Positions 16,884 through 26,147 are shown, counted from the first letter of the stretch. The stretch: 64,000 nucleotides of DNA from Chryseobacterium sp. FH2 (GCF_001045455.1 NZ_LFNE01000001.1:310001-374000); one strand, 5' to 3'. Notes: generated from the sequence alone by a model not told the origin. Translations and numbers: made by a program.

Positions 16884-19013
16884 ATGTGGAAAAATTTCAA
16901 GCTAAATAAATTTTTACTCTTAATTCCATTAACAAGTCTAATGTTTTGTTTCAACTCGCCTAAAAATGATGATGAAAAGATGCAGACGATAATGGTGAGC
17001 GTAAAAAATACACTTTCTTATTTGCATTACAGCCCAAAACCTATCAACGATGCTTATTCGAAGGACGTTTATAAGCATTATTTCGAAATGGTAGATCCGG
17101 CGAAAAGATACTTTTTACAATCAGATATGGATGAATTTGGAAAGCATGAAACAAAGCTTGACGATTATCTGAACCTGGGAGATCTAACGTTCTATAAACT
17201 TACTATTGACAGGCTTTATCAAAGAGTTGATGAAATCGATAAAATCACTCAGGATATTTTCAGCAAACCAATCAATCTGGAAGAGGATGAAAGCCTAACT
17301 CTTGAACCCAAGCTGAAAAAGGTGCCTGCCAACAAACAGGAACAGTACAATGAATGGAAAAAGTTCATCAAATACAATATCCTTCAGGAAATCGAATCAA
17401 TGAACAGCAAAGAAGAGACTCAGAAGGAGAAAAAAGATTCGGTTCAGAAATACAAACTGAAGGATACTATCAAATTCCAGCCTCTTAGCCAGGATCAAAA
17501 GATTAAAAAAGCAACTGATGAGGTAAAAGATCTTGTGAAAGAAACATTTACAAGATTCAAAAAAAGGAAGAAAATGGATTGGTTTACAGTATATATGAAT
17601 TCTTATACTGAAGTTTTCGACCCGCATACCAACTATTATTCTCCAAAAGATAAAGAAGATTTTGATACAAATTTTACCGGAAAGGTAATAGGTATCGGAG
17701 CTATTATCCAGGAGAAGAAAGGATATCTTTATTTGGGTGCTCTTACGATTGGGGCTCCGGCTTGGAAATCAAAACAGCTATCGGAGGGGGATAAAATCTT
17801 AAAAGTAAAATCTAAACCAAAAGATGATGCTGTAAATGTTGTAGGAATGCTTTCCGATGAAGCTGTAAGGCTTATCAGAGGGGAAAAAGGAACACCCGTA
17901 ACGCTTACCGTTCAGAAAAAAGACGGAACGATTAAAGACGTTACAATGATTCGTGAAGAAGTCGCTATTGAAGATACATTTGCTAGAAGTATTGTAGTAA
18001 ATTCTCCAAATGGCAAAAAATATGGGTTTATTAACCTGCCGAGCTTTAATGCTGATTTTGAAGATGCTAAAGGAAGAAACGCTTCTGATGACATTAAAAA
18101 TGAAATTATTAAACTTAAAGCTCAAAACATCGACGGAATTGTTTTGGATTTGAGGAATAACGGTGGTGGCTCATTAACGGAAGTTGGTGATATTATGGGG
18201 CTTTTTATGAACACAGGGCCATATGTTCAGGTAAAAGACGGAAACGGAAAAATTCAGACTTTGAAGAGTAAAAGCGATGCTCCAATCTGGACGGGACCGC
18301 TTGTAATCATGCAAAACGAACTTTCTGCTTCGGCTTCTGAAATTTTGGCTGGTGTAATGCAGGATTATGGCAGAGCGATGATTATAGGTTCTCCTCAATC
18401 ATTTGGAAAAGGAACTGTTCAGACGTTTGTGGACCTAAACAGATTCTTGAATACGGAAGATGATTTTGGTTCTTTAAAACTGACAATTCAGAAATTCTAC
18501 AGAATCACGGGGGAATCTACCCAGAGAAAAGGTATTGTTTCTGATATTCAAATGAAAGACTTCTTTACCTATGCAGAAATCGGTGAAAGATATGATGATT
18601 TTGCTTTAGCTTGGGATAAAATTCCCAGTACAAATTTCCAGAAACTGAATTATTTTAATATTCAGGCTTTAGAAAAAGCAAGCAATGACAGAATGGCTAA
18701 AAACAGCAATTATCAGTTATTATTAGAATCTGCCCAGTGGAGAGAGAAACTGGATAAAGAAGGAACAATTACTCTTAATATCAATAAGTTTAACGAATTG
18801 ATGAAGCAGAGAAAGGCTCAGATTGAAAAATTCAAAGCATTAAGCAAATTTGAAAACGGGCTTCAGTTCATTATGTATCCGGCTGAGATAGAAAGAGAGA
18901 AAAAAGATGAAGCATTCAAGAAAAAATCTGAAATGTGGATTAAAAATCTGAAAAAGGATCCTTACTTACAGGAAGCAATGAATATCGTTGCAGATATGGG
19001 TACAAAATCATAA
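16884..19013 (+). CDS. prc: Tail-specific (carboxy-terminal processing) protease, S41A family
   Basis: The 709-residue periplasmic protease starts with a basic-hydrophobic signal (about 1-25). A helical N-terminal domain comes first, then a PDZ domain around residues 245-330, then the S41 catalytic core with the nucleophile in ELSASASEILAG and the lysine in SFGKGTVQ. The C-terminal helical domain matches that of Prc/Tsp. Prc degrades periplasmic proteins from unstructured C-termini and trims envelope proteins. It forms a single-gene unit ending in a strong terminator shared with sodC. Confidence 0.94.
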   Translation: MWKNFKLNKFLLLIPLTSLMFCFNSPKNDDEKMQTIMVSVKNTLSYLHYSPKPINDAYSKDVYKHYFEMVDPAKRYFLQSDMDEFGKHETKLDDYLNLGDLTFYKLTIDRLYQRVDEIDKITQDIFSKPINLEEDESLTLEPKLKKVPANKQEQYNEWKKFIKYNILQEIESMNSKEETQKEKKDSVQKYKLKDTIKFQPLSQDQKIKKATDEVKDLVKETFTRFKKRKKMDWFTVYMNSYTEVFDPHTNYYSPKDKEDFDTNFTGKVIGIGAIIQEKKGYLYLGALTIGAPAWKSKQLSEGDKILKVKSKPKDDAVNVVGMLSDEAVRLIRGEKGTPVTLTVQKKDGTIKDVTMIREEVAIEDTFARSIVVNSPNGKKYGFINLPSFNADFEDAKGRNASDDIKNEIIKLKAQNIDGIVLDLRNNGGGSLTEVGDIMGLFMNTGPYVQVKDGNGKIQTLKSKSDAPIWTGPLVIMQNELSASASEILAGVMQDYGRAMIIGSPQSFGKGTVQTFVDLNRFLNTEDDFGSLKLTIQKFYRITGESTQRKGIVSDIQMKDFFTYAEIGERYDDFALAWDKIPSTNFQKLNYFNIQALEKASNDRMAKNSNYQLLLESAQWREKLDKEGTITLNINKFNELMKQRKAQIEKFKALSKFENGLQFIMYPAEIEREKKDEAFKKKSEMWIKNLKKDPYLQEAMNIVADMGTKS

Positions 19014-19028
19014 AACAAGCTAAACATG

Positions 19029-19060
19029 AAAAAACCGCTAATGAAATTAGCGGTTTTTTT
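19029..19060. terminator. Bidirectional terminator between prc and sodC
   Basis: AAAAAACCGCTAAT pairs perfectly with ATTAGCGGTTTTTT around a GAA loop. It lies between the convergent prc and superoxide dismutase genes. Confidence 0.9.
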
Positions 19061-19076
19061 ATTGAAATAAATTGGA

Positions 19077-19580
19077 TTATTTAATTTCTATACATCCTAC
19101 TCTTCCCCCTGCATTACCAGTAGGCTGGGTATGAAAATCGTCTGCTGCGGCATGTACGATCATTCCTTTTCCTATAATGTTTTTAGATTCGTCTGCACAT
19201 CCAAGACACCATTTATTCGTTTTAAATGTCAAAGTTGCTACACCGTTTTGATCTGCAATTAGATTGCCGATATCTCCCATGTGGAAATGTTCTGCTCCCC
19301 ATTTTCCGTGGTCATCTTTTGCAGGGTTCCAGTGGCCGCCAGTGGAGGTTCCGTCTGCAGCAGAACAGTCGCCTTTTTCATGAATATGCACCGCATGAAT
19401 TCCCGGAGTAAGGTTGGTAACATCAAGTTTCATGATAACTTCGTCTCCTTTTTGAGTAAACTTTGCAGTTCCTCCTGTCTGTGTGTTGCTTTTAGACAGG
19501 ATTTGGTATGTATTTGTCGTTCCGCAAGAAACAGCAAATAAGGCATATCCTGCCAATAATGCTAATGTTTGTACTTTCAT
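19077..19580 (-). CDS. sodC: Cu/Zn superoxide dismutase family lipoprotein
   Basis: A 167-residue protein whose N-terminus ends in the lipobox-like AVSC (Cys about 19), suggesting lipidation. Copper and zinc ligands are visible: HIHEKGDC, HWNP, HFHMGD and VHAAADDF. The electrostatic-loop Arg lies in GNAGGRVGC, and two cysteines fit the structural disulphide. It dismutates superoxide to oxygen and peroxide in the periplasm or at the outer membrane. It diverges from the TonB-dependent receptor gene. Confidence 0.94.
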   Translation of the reverse strand: MKVQTLALLAGYALFAVSCGTTNTYQILSKSNTQTGGTAKFTQKGDEVIMKLDVTNLTPGIHAVHIHEKGDCSAADGTSTGGHWNPAKDDHGKWGAEHFHMGDIGNLIADQNGVATLTFKTNKWCLGCADESKNIIGKGMIVHAAADDFHTQPTGNAGGRVGCIEIK

Positions 19581-19741
19581 TTTTAAATGATTTAAAGTGA
19601 TTTTACTATAAATTTAAAAAAACATTCCCAATACACTTTATGATTAGCATCTTTTTTATGTTAAATAAGATGTTTTTTACGATTCAGAATAAAAAATTTA
19701 CAACTCAGTAAGAAAAAATTATCAGAAGTGAATTTTGATCT

Positions 19742-19749
19742 TATTTTTG
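19742..19749 (+). promoter_or_regulatory. Putative -7 promoter element (TATTTTTG) for the TonB-dependent receptor
   Basis: TATTTTTG fits TAnnTTTG and lies 18 bases before the ATG at 19768. It falls inside the longer possible reading frame (TTG at 19735), which argues for the ATG start. Confidence 0.5.
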
Positions 19750-19767
19750 AACCGAAAATTAATAATA

Positions 19768-22011
19768 ATGAAAACACAAGTACAAAAATTACTACTCCTG
19801 ATTGCTTTCTTCGGTTTTATTGTGAGTTATTCTCAGGTAAAAATCACAGGAAAGGTTACTTTTAGAAATAAGGGAGTAGCAGATATAAGTGTTACTCTAA
19901 AAGATACTTATGATGGTGCTACAACAGATGCAAATGGTAATTATTCGTTTGAAACATCAGAAAAAGGCGATCATATTCTTACGTTTACACATCCAAAATA
20001 TAACGATATTGAAAAGTCAATTGACATTGAAAATCAGACTCTTTCAGTAAATGCAGAACTTAAAGAACAAATTAATGAAATTGATGCTGTAGTTGTTTCT
20101 GCAGGTTCTATTGAAGCGAGTGACAGAAAACGGGCAACCGCTCTTTTGACTCCGATTGACATTTATACTACCGCCGGGGCAGACGGTCAGATTTCTTCAG
20201 CGTTAAATTATCTTCCGGGTGTTCAGAAAGTCGGTGAGACTGAAGGTCTGTTCATCAGAGGAGGTACAGGAACTGAATCCAAGATTTTTATGGATGGAAG
20301 TTTAATTAATAATTATTTTTCAAATTCAGTTCCCGGAATTGCAGGAAGGGACAGATTCAACACGTCACTTTTTAAAGGGAATATTTTTTCAAGTGGTGGC
20401 TATTCGGCTTTATATGGTCAGGCTCTTTCGGGTGCTTTGATGCTGGAAAGTGTTGATTTACCAGATCAAAGTTCTTATGATTTCGGAATTTCACCCATAT
20501 TTTTAAGTGCAGGATTTCAAAAATTAAGTGATGATAAAAATCATTCCTACGGAGCGACTTTAGGCTATTCTTTGCTGAGCCTAATGCAGAAGGTATTTAG
20601 TTTTAACACAGATTTTATGGATGCTCCCCAAGGATTGAACGGTGATTTTAATTTTAGAGTTAAAACAAAATCAGGTGGTTTCTTCAAATATTACGGGATG
20701 TATGATTCCAATAAAATGGGTGTGAGAGTGCCAAGTTTAGAAGCTGATGATCAGTTTAATTTGATAAGATTAAAAGGAAAAAATACATATCACAATTTAT
20801 CTTTCAGACAAAAATTCGGGAAATATCTTTTAAACGCAGGAGCTTCGTATTCTTACAACCAGTCAGATCTGAATTTTTCTACAGAAAAAAATGATATTGA
20901 AGATAATAAATCAGGATTATTAAACGAGGGGAATTATTTGAATTTCAAGGCAGTATTAGAAAGAAAGATCAACAAAATCAGTGCGGTAAGAGGTGGGTTA
21001 GAATTTAATAATACAGATGAAAAACTGGATTTTGAAGAGGTAAATAAACATTATAAAGACTTAATTTCTTCCTTTTTCTTAGAAACAGATTTGGGTTTCA
21101 GCAACCGCTTTTCAGCTAAAATAGGAGTAAGGGCAGAAAACTCTTCGTATTTAAATAAAAATAACATTGCTCCGCGTTTTGCAATAGCTTATCGTTTGGC
21201 TAAAGACTGGACAACCTCTTTTGCTTACGGTTTATTTTATCAAAACCCTGAAAGCAAATACATCAACTGGCCGGCAGATCTTGATTTTCAAAAATCCCAA
21301 CATTATATTTTTCAGGTTCAGCGAACTACCGAAGGAAGAAGTTTTAGATTTGAAGCCTTTTATAAAAAATATGATCAATTAATCAAAACCTTTACCATTA
21401 ATCCTCAGGAAAACCAAAACCAGCAGGTACAAACAGCTTTGAATAATGATGGTTATGGCTTTGCAAAAGGCTTGGAATTATTTTGGAGAGACAAAAAAAC
21501 ATTTGAAAATATCGACTATTGGATCAGTTACTCATTCCTGGATTCTAAAAGAGATTTTATGAATTATCCAATGAGTTTAAAGCCAAATTTCGCTTCAGAA
21601 CACACCCTTTCAGCAGTTGCAAAGCGATTTATTCCGGAATGGAAATTGGGAGTTAATCTCTCTTATACTTATGCAAAAGGCCGTCCGTACTACGATATGG
21701 CTACAAAAACAGAAAACGGCGAAATGGTAAACTTCACCCGGAATGAAGGAAGGCTGAAAGATTATAATGCTTTGAATTTTAGTTTGAATTATCTTCCCAA
21801 TCTTGGAAAGAAAGATGCTAAAGCTTTCACGGTTTTTGTGGTAAGTATTTCGAATATTTTAGGAACGAAGAATGTTTACGGGTACAATTTTTCACAAAAC
21901 GGATCCCGAAGTTCTGCAGTTGTCCCACCGGTAAATACATTTGTTTTTGTAGGGGCATTTATCAGCTTTGGGGTTGATAAAACACAGGATGCAATTAATA
22001 ATAATTTGTAA
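19768..22011 (+). CDS. TonB-dependent outer-membrane receptor with CarboxypepD_reg-like domain
   Basis: From the ATG at 19768 the protein has 747 residues. A signal peptide ends near SYSQ. A CarboxypepD_reg-like beta-sandwich follows (VKITGKVTFRNKGVADISV), then a plug domain with LPGVQKVGETEGLFIRGG and YGQALSGAL. The remainder is a large barrel. TonB-dependent receptors import substrates across the outer membrane using energy from ExbBD-TonB. The plug and barrel resemble receptors for small ligands rather than SusC proteins; there is no SusD partner. Substrate unknown. The next gene, a TPR-like secreted protein, has its own promoter. Confidence 0.92.
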   Translation: MKTQVQKLLLLIAFFGFIVSYSQVKITGKVTFRNKGVADISVTLKDTYDGATTDANGNYSFETSEKGDHILTFTHPKYNDIEKSIDIENQTLSVNAELKEQINEIDAVVVSAGSIEASDRKRATALLTPIDIYTTAGADGQISSALNYLPGVQKVGETEGLFIRGGTGTESKIFMDGSLINNYFSNSVPGIAGRDRFNTSLFKGNIFSSGGYSALYGQALSGALMLESVDLPDQSSYDFGISPIFLSAGFQKLSDDKNHSYGATLGYSLLSLMQKVFSFNTDFMDAPQGLNGDFNFRVKTKSGGFFKYYGMYDSNKMGVRVPSLEADDQFNLIRLKGKNTYHNLSFRQKFGKYLLNAGASYSYNQSDLNFSTEKNDIEDNKSGLLNEGNYLNFKAVLERKINKISAVRGGLEFNNTDEKLDFEEVNKHYKDLISSFFLETDLGFSNRFSAKIGVRAENSSYLNKNNIAPRFAIAYRLAKDWTTSFAYGLFYQNPESKYINWPADLDFQKSQHYIFQVQRTTEGRSFRFEAFYKKYDQLIKTFTINPQENQNQQVQTALNNDGYGFAKGLELFWRDKKTFENIDYWISYSFLDSKRDFMNYPMSLKPNFASEHTLSAVAKRFIPEWKLGVNLSYTYAKGRPYYDMATKTENGEMVNFTRNEGRLKDYNALNFSLNYLPNLGKKDAKAFTVFVVSISNILGTKNVYGYNFSQNGSRSSAVVPPVNTFVFVGAFISFGVDKTQDAINNNL

Positions 22012-22018
22012 TAATAAT

Positions 22019-22046
22019 TTGAATATCAACTAAAAATTTATCTTTG
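22019..22046 (+). promoter_or_regulatory. Putative promoter (TTG-N17-TATCTTTG)
   Basis: TTG at 22019-22021 and TATCTTTG at 22039-22046, spaced by 17 bases, match both halves of the Bacteroidota sigma-70-type promoter. The predicted leader to the ATG at 22083 is about 30 bases. Confidence 0.6.
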
Positions 22047-22082
22047 ATTAAACCGAAACTAACTTTAAAAAATTAGAAAAAA

Positions 22083-22736
22083 ATGAAAAAATATCTATTA
22101 ACATTTGCTTTAACATGTATGAGTTTATCTGCTTTTGCTCAAAGCAGTTATGAAAAAATCATGACGGAAAAAATTACCAAACTTGAAGCCGGCAAATCTG
22201 CTGATGAATTTCAGGTATTGGCAAATGACTTCGACAGGATAGGGAAAAAGGAAACGAAACAGTGGCTGCCTGCTTATTATGCAGCTTTGGCATATATCCA
22301 GAAAGGCAGAATACAGATGAGAGAAGGAAAAATGAGTGAACTTTCTGTACAGGCAAATGCTGCTGAAAAATATTTAGAACAAGCCGAAAGTATTGCAGGA
22401 AAAGACAATTCTGAGATTCATTTGCTTAAAAAAATGACGTCTTCCCTAAAAATGATGGAAAATCCTGTAGAAAGATATATGACAGACGGAATGAAAGCTA
22501 TGGAAGAACTTAAAATTGCCGAAAAACTTGACCCGAATAATCCGAGAGTTGCTTTGATTCAGGCTGAAGATACTTATTTTACTCCTGAGCAATATGGAGG
22601 AAGTAAGACAAAAGGATTGGAACAATTCAAGATAGCTTTGGATAAATTTAATGCCTTTAAACCAAAAACAGCATTAGACCCGAACTGGGGAAAAGCTGAA
22701 GCGGAATATTTCCTAGGTCAGGATGCTAAAAAATAA
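22083..22736 (+). CDS. Secreted TPR-like protein of unknown function
   Basis: The 217-residue protein has a clear signal peptide ending in SAFAQ. The rest is alpha-helical, with TPR-like helix pairs such as LPAYYAALAYIQKGRI and MEELKIAEKLDPNNPRVALIQAEDTYF. Such proteins are common next to Bacteroidota envelope genes, but no specific function is recognised. It has its own predicted promoter and a terminator downstream, so it can be expressed alone despite following the receptor gene. Confidence 0.82.
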   Translation: MKKYLLTFALTCMSLSAFAQSSYEKIMTEKITKLEAGKSADEFQVLANDFDRIGKKETKQWLPAYYAALAYIQKGRIQMREGKMSELSVQANAAEKYLEQAESIAGKDNSEIHLLKKMTSSLKMMENPVERYMTDGMKAMEELKIAEKLDPNNPRVALIQAEDTYFTPEQYGGSKTKGLEQFKIALDKFNAFKPKTALDPNWGKAEAEYFLGQDAKK

Positions 22737-22755
22737 TATGTCAAAACTTTAAAAG

Positions 22756-22783
22756 AAAGCCTTCCCCCACGGAAGGTTTTTTT
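22756..22783 (+). terminator. Rho-independent terminator after the TPR-like gene
   Basis: CCTTCC pairs with GGAAGG around a CCCAC loop and is followed by a run of seven T. Confidence 0.85.
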
Positions 22784-22848
22784 GTGCGGCTCAGTAATAA
22801 AAAATAACAGTTCAGTAAAAAATAATTTTTAATACTTTTAATATAAAC

Positions 22849-22856
22849 TAATTTTG
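22849..22856 (+). promoter_or_regulatory. Putative -7 promoter element (TAATTTTG) for the LytS/2TM gene
   Basis: TAATTTTG matches TAnnTTTG and lies 17 bases before the kinase start codon. No good -33 TTG was found. Confidence 0.45.
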
Positions 22857-22873
22857 GCTCAAGAAAATCAATA

Positions 22874-24187
22874 ATGAAACGTAAAAACTTTATCACCTTA
22901 TCATGGATATCACTGGCAACATCCATGTTTTTCTTTTTCGTATTTACGGATGAGAAGAATATTAAGAATTTTCTCCTGACAGTGCTTATTTCATTTATGT
23001 ATTCGTTCATTTTGGGGATAGGAAACGGGTTGATTAATGATTTTCTGAATAAAAAGTTTCCCTGGTCTGAAGCTACTACAAAAAGGGCTATAATAAGTGT
23101 TGTTTCAATTCTTCTTGCGAATATTATTTTAGTGTATTTCTGTAATTATATAAATTTTGTGGTTTTCCAGGGAGTAACTGCGGAAGAGTATTTTTCAGGT
23201 AAATATAACTATATCAATTGGTTTACGATAAATGTTGCACTTCTGATTTCTGCCTTTCTTCATGCAAGAGGATTCATGGAAGAACTTAAAAAGACATCAA
23301 AAAAAGAAGTTGTAGAGCAAAAATTGATCGCAAAATCAGCCAATGCACAATTTGAGAGCCTTAAAAATCAGCTGGATCCGCATTTCTTATTTAATTCTTT
23401 GAATGTTTTAAGCTCATTAATTGATGAAAACCCCAGACAGGCGCAAAAGTTTACAGCCTCAATGTCAAAGATTTACAGATATGTTTTGGAGCAGAAAGAT
23501 AAAGAGCTCGTAACCGTGGAAGATGAAATAGAGTTTGCAAAAACTTATTGCGACTTGCTGAAAACCAGATTCGAGGATAGTGTAGACTTTATTTTTGATG
23601 TTAAAAAAGAAGATTATAGAAGGTTTGTAGTTCCGCTTTCTTTACAGTTGATTCTGGAAAACTGTATTAAACATAATTTCGCAACATCTTCAAAACCTTT
23701 AATCATTAAAATATTTTCCGAAAATGATACGCTTTGCATTGAAAATAACCTGCAGGTAAGGGAGCAGATAAAGGAAAGTTCGGGAATTGGGCTGTCAAAT
23801 ATTGTTCAACGTTATTCTTTACTTACAAAACGAAATGTTTTTATTGAAAAATCCGAAGAGTATTTTAAAGTAAAACTTCCGGTATTGGCGGATAAGCCAA
23901 AGGCAGTCAGTGTAAATATTGATGATAAAGATAAAGCTTACGAAAGAGCACAAAAAAGGGTAAAAGAAATAAAAGGCTTTTACGGAAACCTTATTTCTTA
24001 CTGTATTATTATCCCGTTCCTGCTTATTTTAAACCTTATTACAAGCCCAAAAAATCTTTGGTTTTATTTCCCGATGCTGGGTTGGGGAATTGGGTTGGTT
24101 GCACACGGAATGAACGTTTTTGCAATAGGTAAAAATTGGGAAGAAAGAAAAATAAGAGAAATTCTGGAAAAACAAAACAAACAATAA
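22874..24187 (+). CDS. LytS-type sensor histidine kinase fused to a C-terminal 2TM domain
   Basis: The 437-residue protein has four N-terminal membrane helices (about 8-145). A His_kinase domain follows with the phosphoacceptor in QLDPHFLFNSLN and an ATPase region with LILENCIKHNF and SSGIGLSNIVQRY. Residues from about 350 form a 2TM domain: YERAQKRVKEIKGFYGNL, two helices, then GKNWEERKIREI. Small free-standing copies of that domain follow immediately. A LytTR regulator ends the locus and is the likely partner. The kinase core is known chemistry; the role of the 2TM module is not. Confidence 0.92.
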   Translation: MKRKNFITLSWISLATSMFFFFVFTDEKNIKNFLLTVLISFMYSFILGIGNGLINDFLNKKFPWSEATTKRAIISVVSILLANIILVYFCNYINFVVFQGVTAEEYFSGKYNYINWFTINVALLISAFLHARGFMEELKKTSKKEVVEQKLIAKSANAQFESLKNQLDPHFLFNSLNVLSSLIDENPRQAQKFTASMSKIYRYVLEQKDKELVTVEDEIEFAKTYCDLLKTRFEDSVDFIFDVKKEDYRRFVVPLSLQLILENCIKHNFATSSKPLIIKIFSENDTLCIENNLQVREQIKESSGIGLSNIVQRYSLLTKRNVFIEKSEEYFKVKLPVLADKPKAVSVNIDDKDKAYERAQKRVKEIKGFYGNLISYCIIIPFLLILNLITSPKNLWFYFPMLGWGIGLVAHGMNVFAIGKNWEERKIREILEKQNKQ

Positions 24188-24197
24188 ATGTATACTT

Positions 24198-24497
24198 ATG
24201 GAAAATATAGATGAAAATAATATCCGTTACAGGGAAGCAGCCCGAAAAGTAAAGAAAATTAAAAATTTTTATATGTTTCTATTTATTTACATTATTGTAA
24301 ATGCTTTCATTTTGTTTCTGAATTACAGAGAATTAGAGGCTGGACAAACCATCTGGAAATTCCAATATTTTGCGGTACCTTTTTTCTGGGGTATTGGTCT
24401 GATAGGGTATGGAATAAGTGTTTTTTTACCAGGGTTTATTCTGGGAAGCAAATGGGAAGAGAAAAAGATAAAAGAATTGATGGAAAAAGAGAAATAA
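24198..24497 (+). CDS. 2TM domain protein (copy 1)
   Basis: A 99-residue protein with the 2TM layout: a basic amphipathic start (YREAARKVKKIKNFYMF), two membrane helices, and GSKWEEKKIKELMEKEK at the end. It starts 10 bases after the kinase gene and a terminator follows, so kinase and copy 1 form one transcript. The domain matches the kinase's own C-terminus, which suggests membrane interaction between them. No biochemical function is known to me. Confidence 0.85.
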   Translation: MENIDENNIRYREAARKVKKIKNFYMFLFIYIIVNAFILFLNYRELEAGQTIWKFQYFAVPFFWGIGLIGYGISVFLPGFILGSKWEEKKIKELMEKEK

Positions 24498-24541
24498 TTT
24501 CGGGTTGAAAAGCCTGAACTTTCTTTCCCTGAACACAATAA

Positions 24542-24575
24542 AAAAATCCCGATTCATAATTGAGCCGGGATTTTT
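24542..24575 (+). terminator. Terminator splitting the 2TM locus
   Basis: AAAAATCCCG pairs with CGGGATTTTT and ends in a T run. It separates kinase plus copy 1 from the second set of 2TM genes, which has its own promoter. Confidence 0.82.
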
Positions 24576-24615
24576 ACAATTCAGTAATCAATTTCTACGG
24601 TTCGGTTATATAAAA

Positions 24616-24647
24616 TTGCTTTGAGGTAGTTTCCTGCCATACATTTG
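24616..24647 (+). promoter_or_regulatory. Putative promoter (TTG-N21-TACATTTG) for the 2TM-LytTR unit
   Basis: TTG at 24616-24618 and TACATTTG at 24640-24647 are spaced by 21 bases and lie 42 bases before the next 2TM gene. Both halves fit the Bacteroidota consensus. Confidence 0.55.
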
Positions 24648-24688
24648 TCTCAACAAAAACAAACAACTTAATCTTTAAAAATAAAATT

Positions 24689-24988
24689 ATGGAAACTACA
24701 TTCAACAATAACGAAAGTTTAGCCTACCAAAAAGCGGCTAAAAGAGTAAAAGAAATCAAAGGTTTCTACGGTAATCTTACTTCTTACTGTTTGGTAATTC
24801 CTTTTTTAGCCGTGTTAAATCTTATCACCGATTCCAGCCACTTGTGGGTTTTCTGGCCAATGTTGGGATGGGGAATGGGGCTTGCTGCACACGGAATTAA
24901 TACTTTCGGAATCGGAAAAGAATGGGAAGAAAAAAAAATTAAGGAATTGATGGAAGAAGAACAAAAAAATAAAAGAACATTTAATTAA
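24689..24988 (+). CDS. 2TM domain protein (copy 2)
   Basis: A 99-residue protein almost the same in pattern as the C-terminal domain of the LytS-type kinase: YQKAAKRVKEIKGFYGNL, two membrane helices with VFWPMLGWGMGLAAHG, and GKEWEEKKIKELMEE. The closeness suggests recent duplication between the kinase tail and this gene. It heads the second transcript of the locus. Confidence 0.88.
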   Translation: METTFNNNESLAYQKAAKRVKEIKGFYGNLTSYCLVIPFLAVLNLITDSSHLWVFWPMLGWGMGLAAHGINTFGIGKEWEEKKIKELMEEEQKNKRTFN

Positions 24989-25014
24989 ATAAAATAACCA
25001 TAAAAATTAGTATA

Positions 25015-25290
25015 ATGAACTACAACCAAGCACAACAAAGAGTACACGACCTGAAAAAATTCTATAAAAGTCTTACATGGTTCGGAATTGTGGTACTAAT
25101 CATTTTTTGTAATGATGTTTTCGAAAACGGAAAAATAGATTTTACATTATTCAATGGTTCGGTAATATTGACGGTTTGGGCCATTATTTTAGCAGTAAAA
25201 GGTATTAAATTATTTATTTTCAATTCAGAATGGGAAAGAAAAATGTTGCAGGAAGAAATGAGAAAGTCAAAAGAACCAGTTCAGTTTTAA
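25015..25290 (+). CDS. 2TM domain protein (copy 3, divergent)
   Basis: A 91-residue protein with the same order of parts: AQQRVHDLKKFYKSL, two membrane helices, and NSEWERKMLQEEM. The loop glycines of the other copies are missing, so it is more diverged. It lies between copy 2 and the LytTR regulator gene and is likely co-transcribed with both. Confidence 0.82.
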   Translation: MNYNQAQQRVHDLKKFYKSLTWFGIVVLIIFCNDVFENGKIDFTLFNGSVILTVWAIILAVKGIKLFIFNSEWERKMLQEEMRKSKEPVQF

Positions 25291-25344
25291 GAGCTGATAA
25301 CTTTTAAGTAATTTTATTTGAATTTTAAACCTAAACCGGGCTCA

Positions 25345-26088
25345 ATGATAAAAACAGTCATTATCGAAGACGAAAAACCTGCTTCAAGGAAATTGGAAAG
25401 AATGCTTAATGAATTTCCTGAAATCGAAGTGGTTGCGAAAATAGAATCAGTAGAACAAGGTATTCAATGGTTTTCGGAAAACGGGCATCCACAGCTTATT
25501 TTTTCAGATATTGTTTTGGGAGATGGGCTATCATTCGATATTTTTGAAAAAGTTCCTACAAAAGGTTTTATTATTTACACGACAGCTTTTGACCAGTATA
25601 CTTTGAAAGCATTCAAATTAAACAGCATCGATTATCTTTTAAAGCCTATTCTGGAAGAAGATTTAGCCGGAGCGATTGAAAAATTCAAATCATTTATTCC
25701 TTCAGATAATTCTGTCAATTCACAGGAAATTAAGCAATTAATAAAAAAAGATAAAACCACGCTTTCCAGAATTCTGGTAAAGATTGGCTATAACTTAAAG
25801 ATTGTACAGACGCATGAAGTAAGCTGCTTTTACAGCGAAAATAAAATTGTGTACTTACAGACTCAGGAGCGAATTTTCCCTTCAGATTTCACGCTGGATG
25901 AGCTTGAAGATGTATTAGATGAAAAAAAATTTTTCCGTGTAAACCGACAGTTTATTATCAATTCAGATTACATAAAAAATATCCATATTTCTCCAAACTA
26001 TAAAGTTGATTTGGATTTTCAGCCACAGGAGGATATCACGGTAAGTAGAGATCGGGTGAAAGATTTTAAAGACTGGTTAGTCAGCTAA
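25345..26088 (+). CDS. LytTR-family response regulator
   Basis: From the ATG at 25345 the protein has 247 residues. The receiver domain starts MIKTVIIEDEKPAS, has phosphoacceptor Asp55 in LIFSDIVLGDG, and the conserved Lys in YLLKP. The C-terminal LytTR DNA-binding domain includes KKFFRVNRQFIINSDYI. It probably receives phosphate from the LytS-type kinase at the other end of the locus and regulates nearby or envelope genes. A TTG at 25318 would add nine residues before the receiver fold and is less likely. Confidence 0.93.
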   Translation: MIKTVIIEDEKPASRKLERMLNEFPEIEVVAKIESVEQGIQWFSENGHPQLIFSDIVLGDGLSFDIFEKVPTKGFIIYTTAFDQYTLKAFKLNSIDYLLKPILEEDLAGAIEKFKSFIPSDNSVNSQEIKQLIKKDKTTLSRILVKIGYNLKIVQTHEVSCFYSENKIVYLQTQERIFPSDFTLDELEDVLDEKKFFRVNRQFIINSDYIKNIHISPNYKVDLDFQPQEDITVSRDRVKDFKDWLVS

Positions 26089-26147
26089 TTTTTAAATAGA
26101 GTATAGAAAATAACCTTATCTACTGATAGCCATCAACCATCAGCTAA

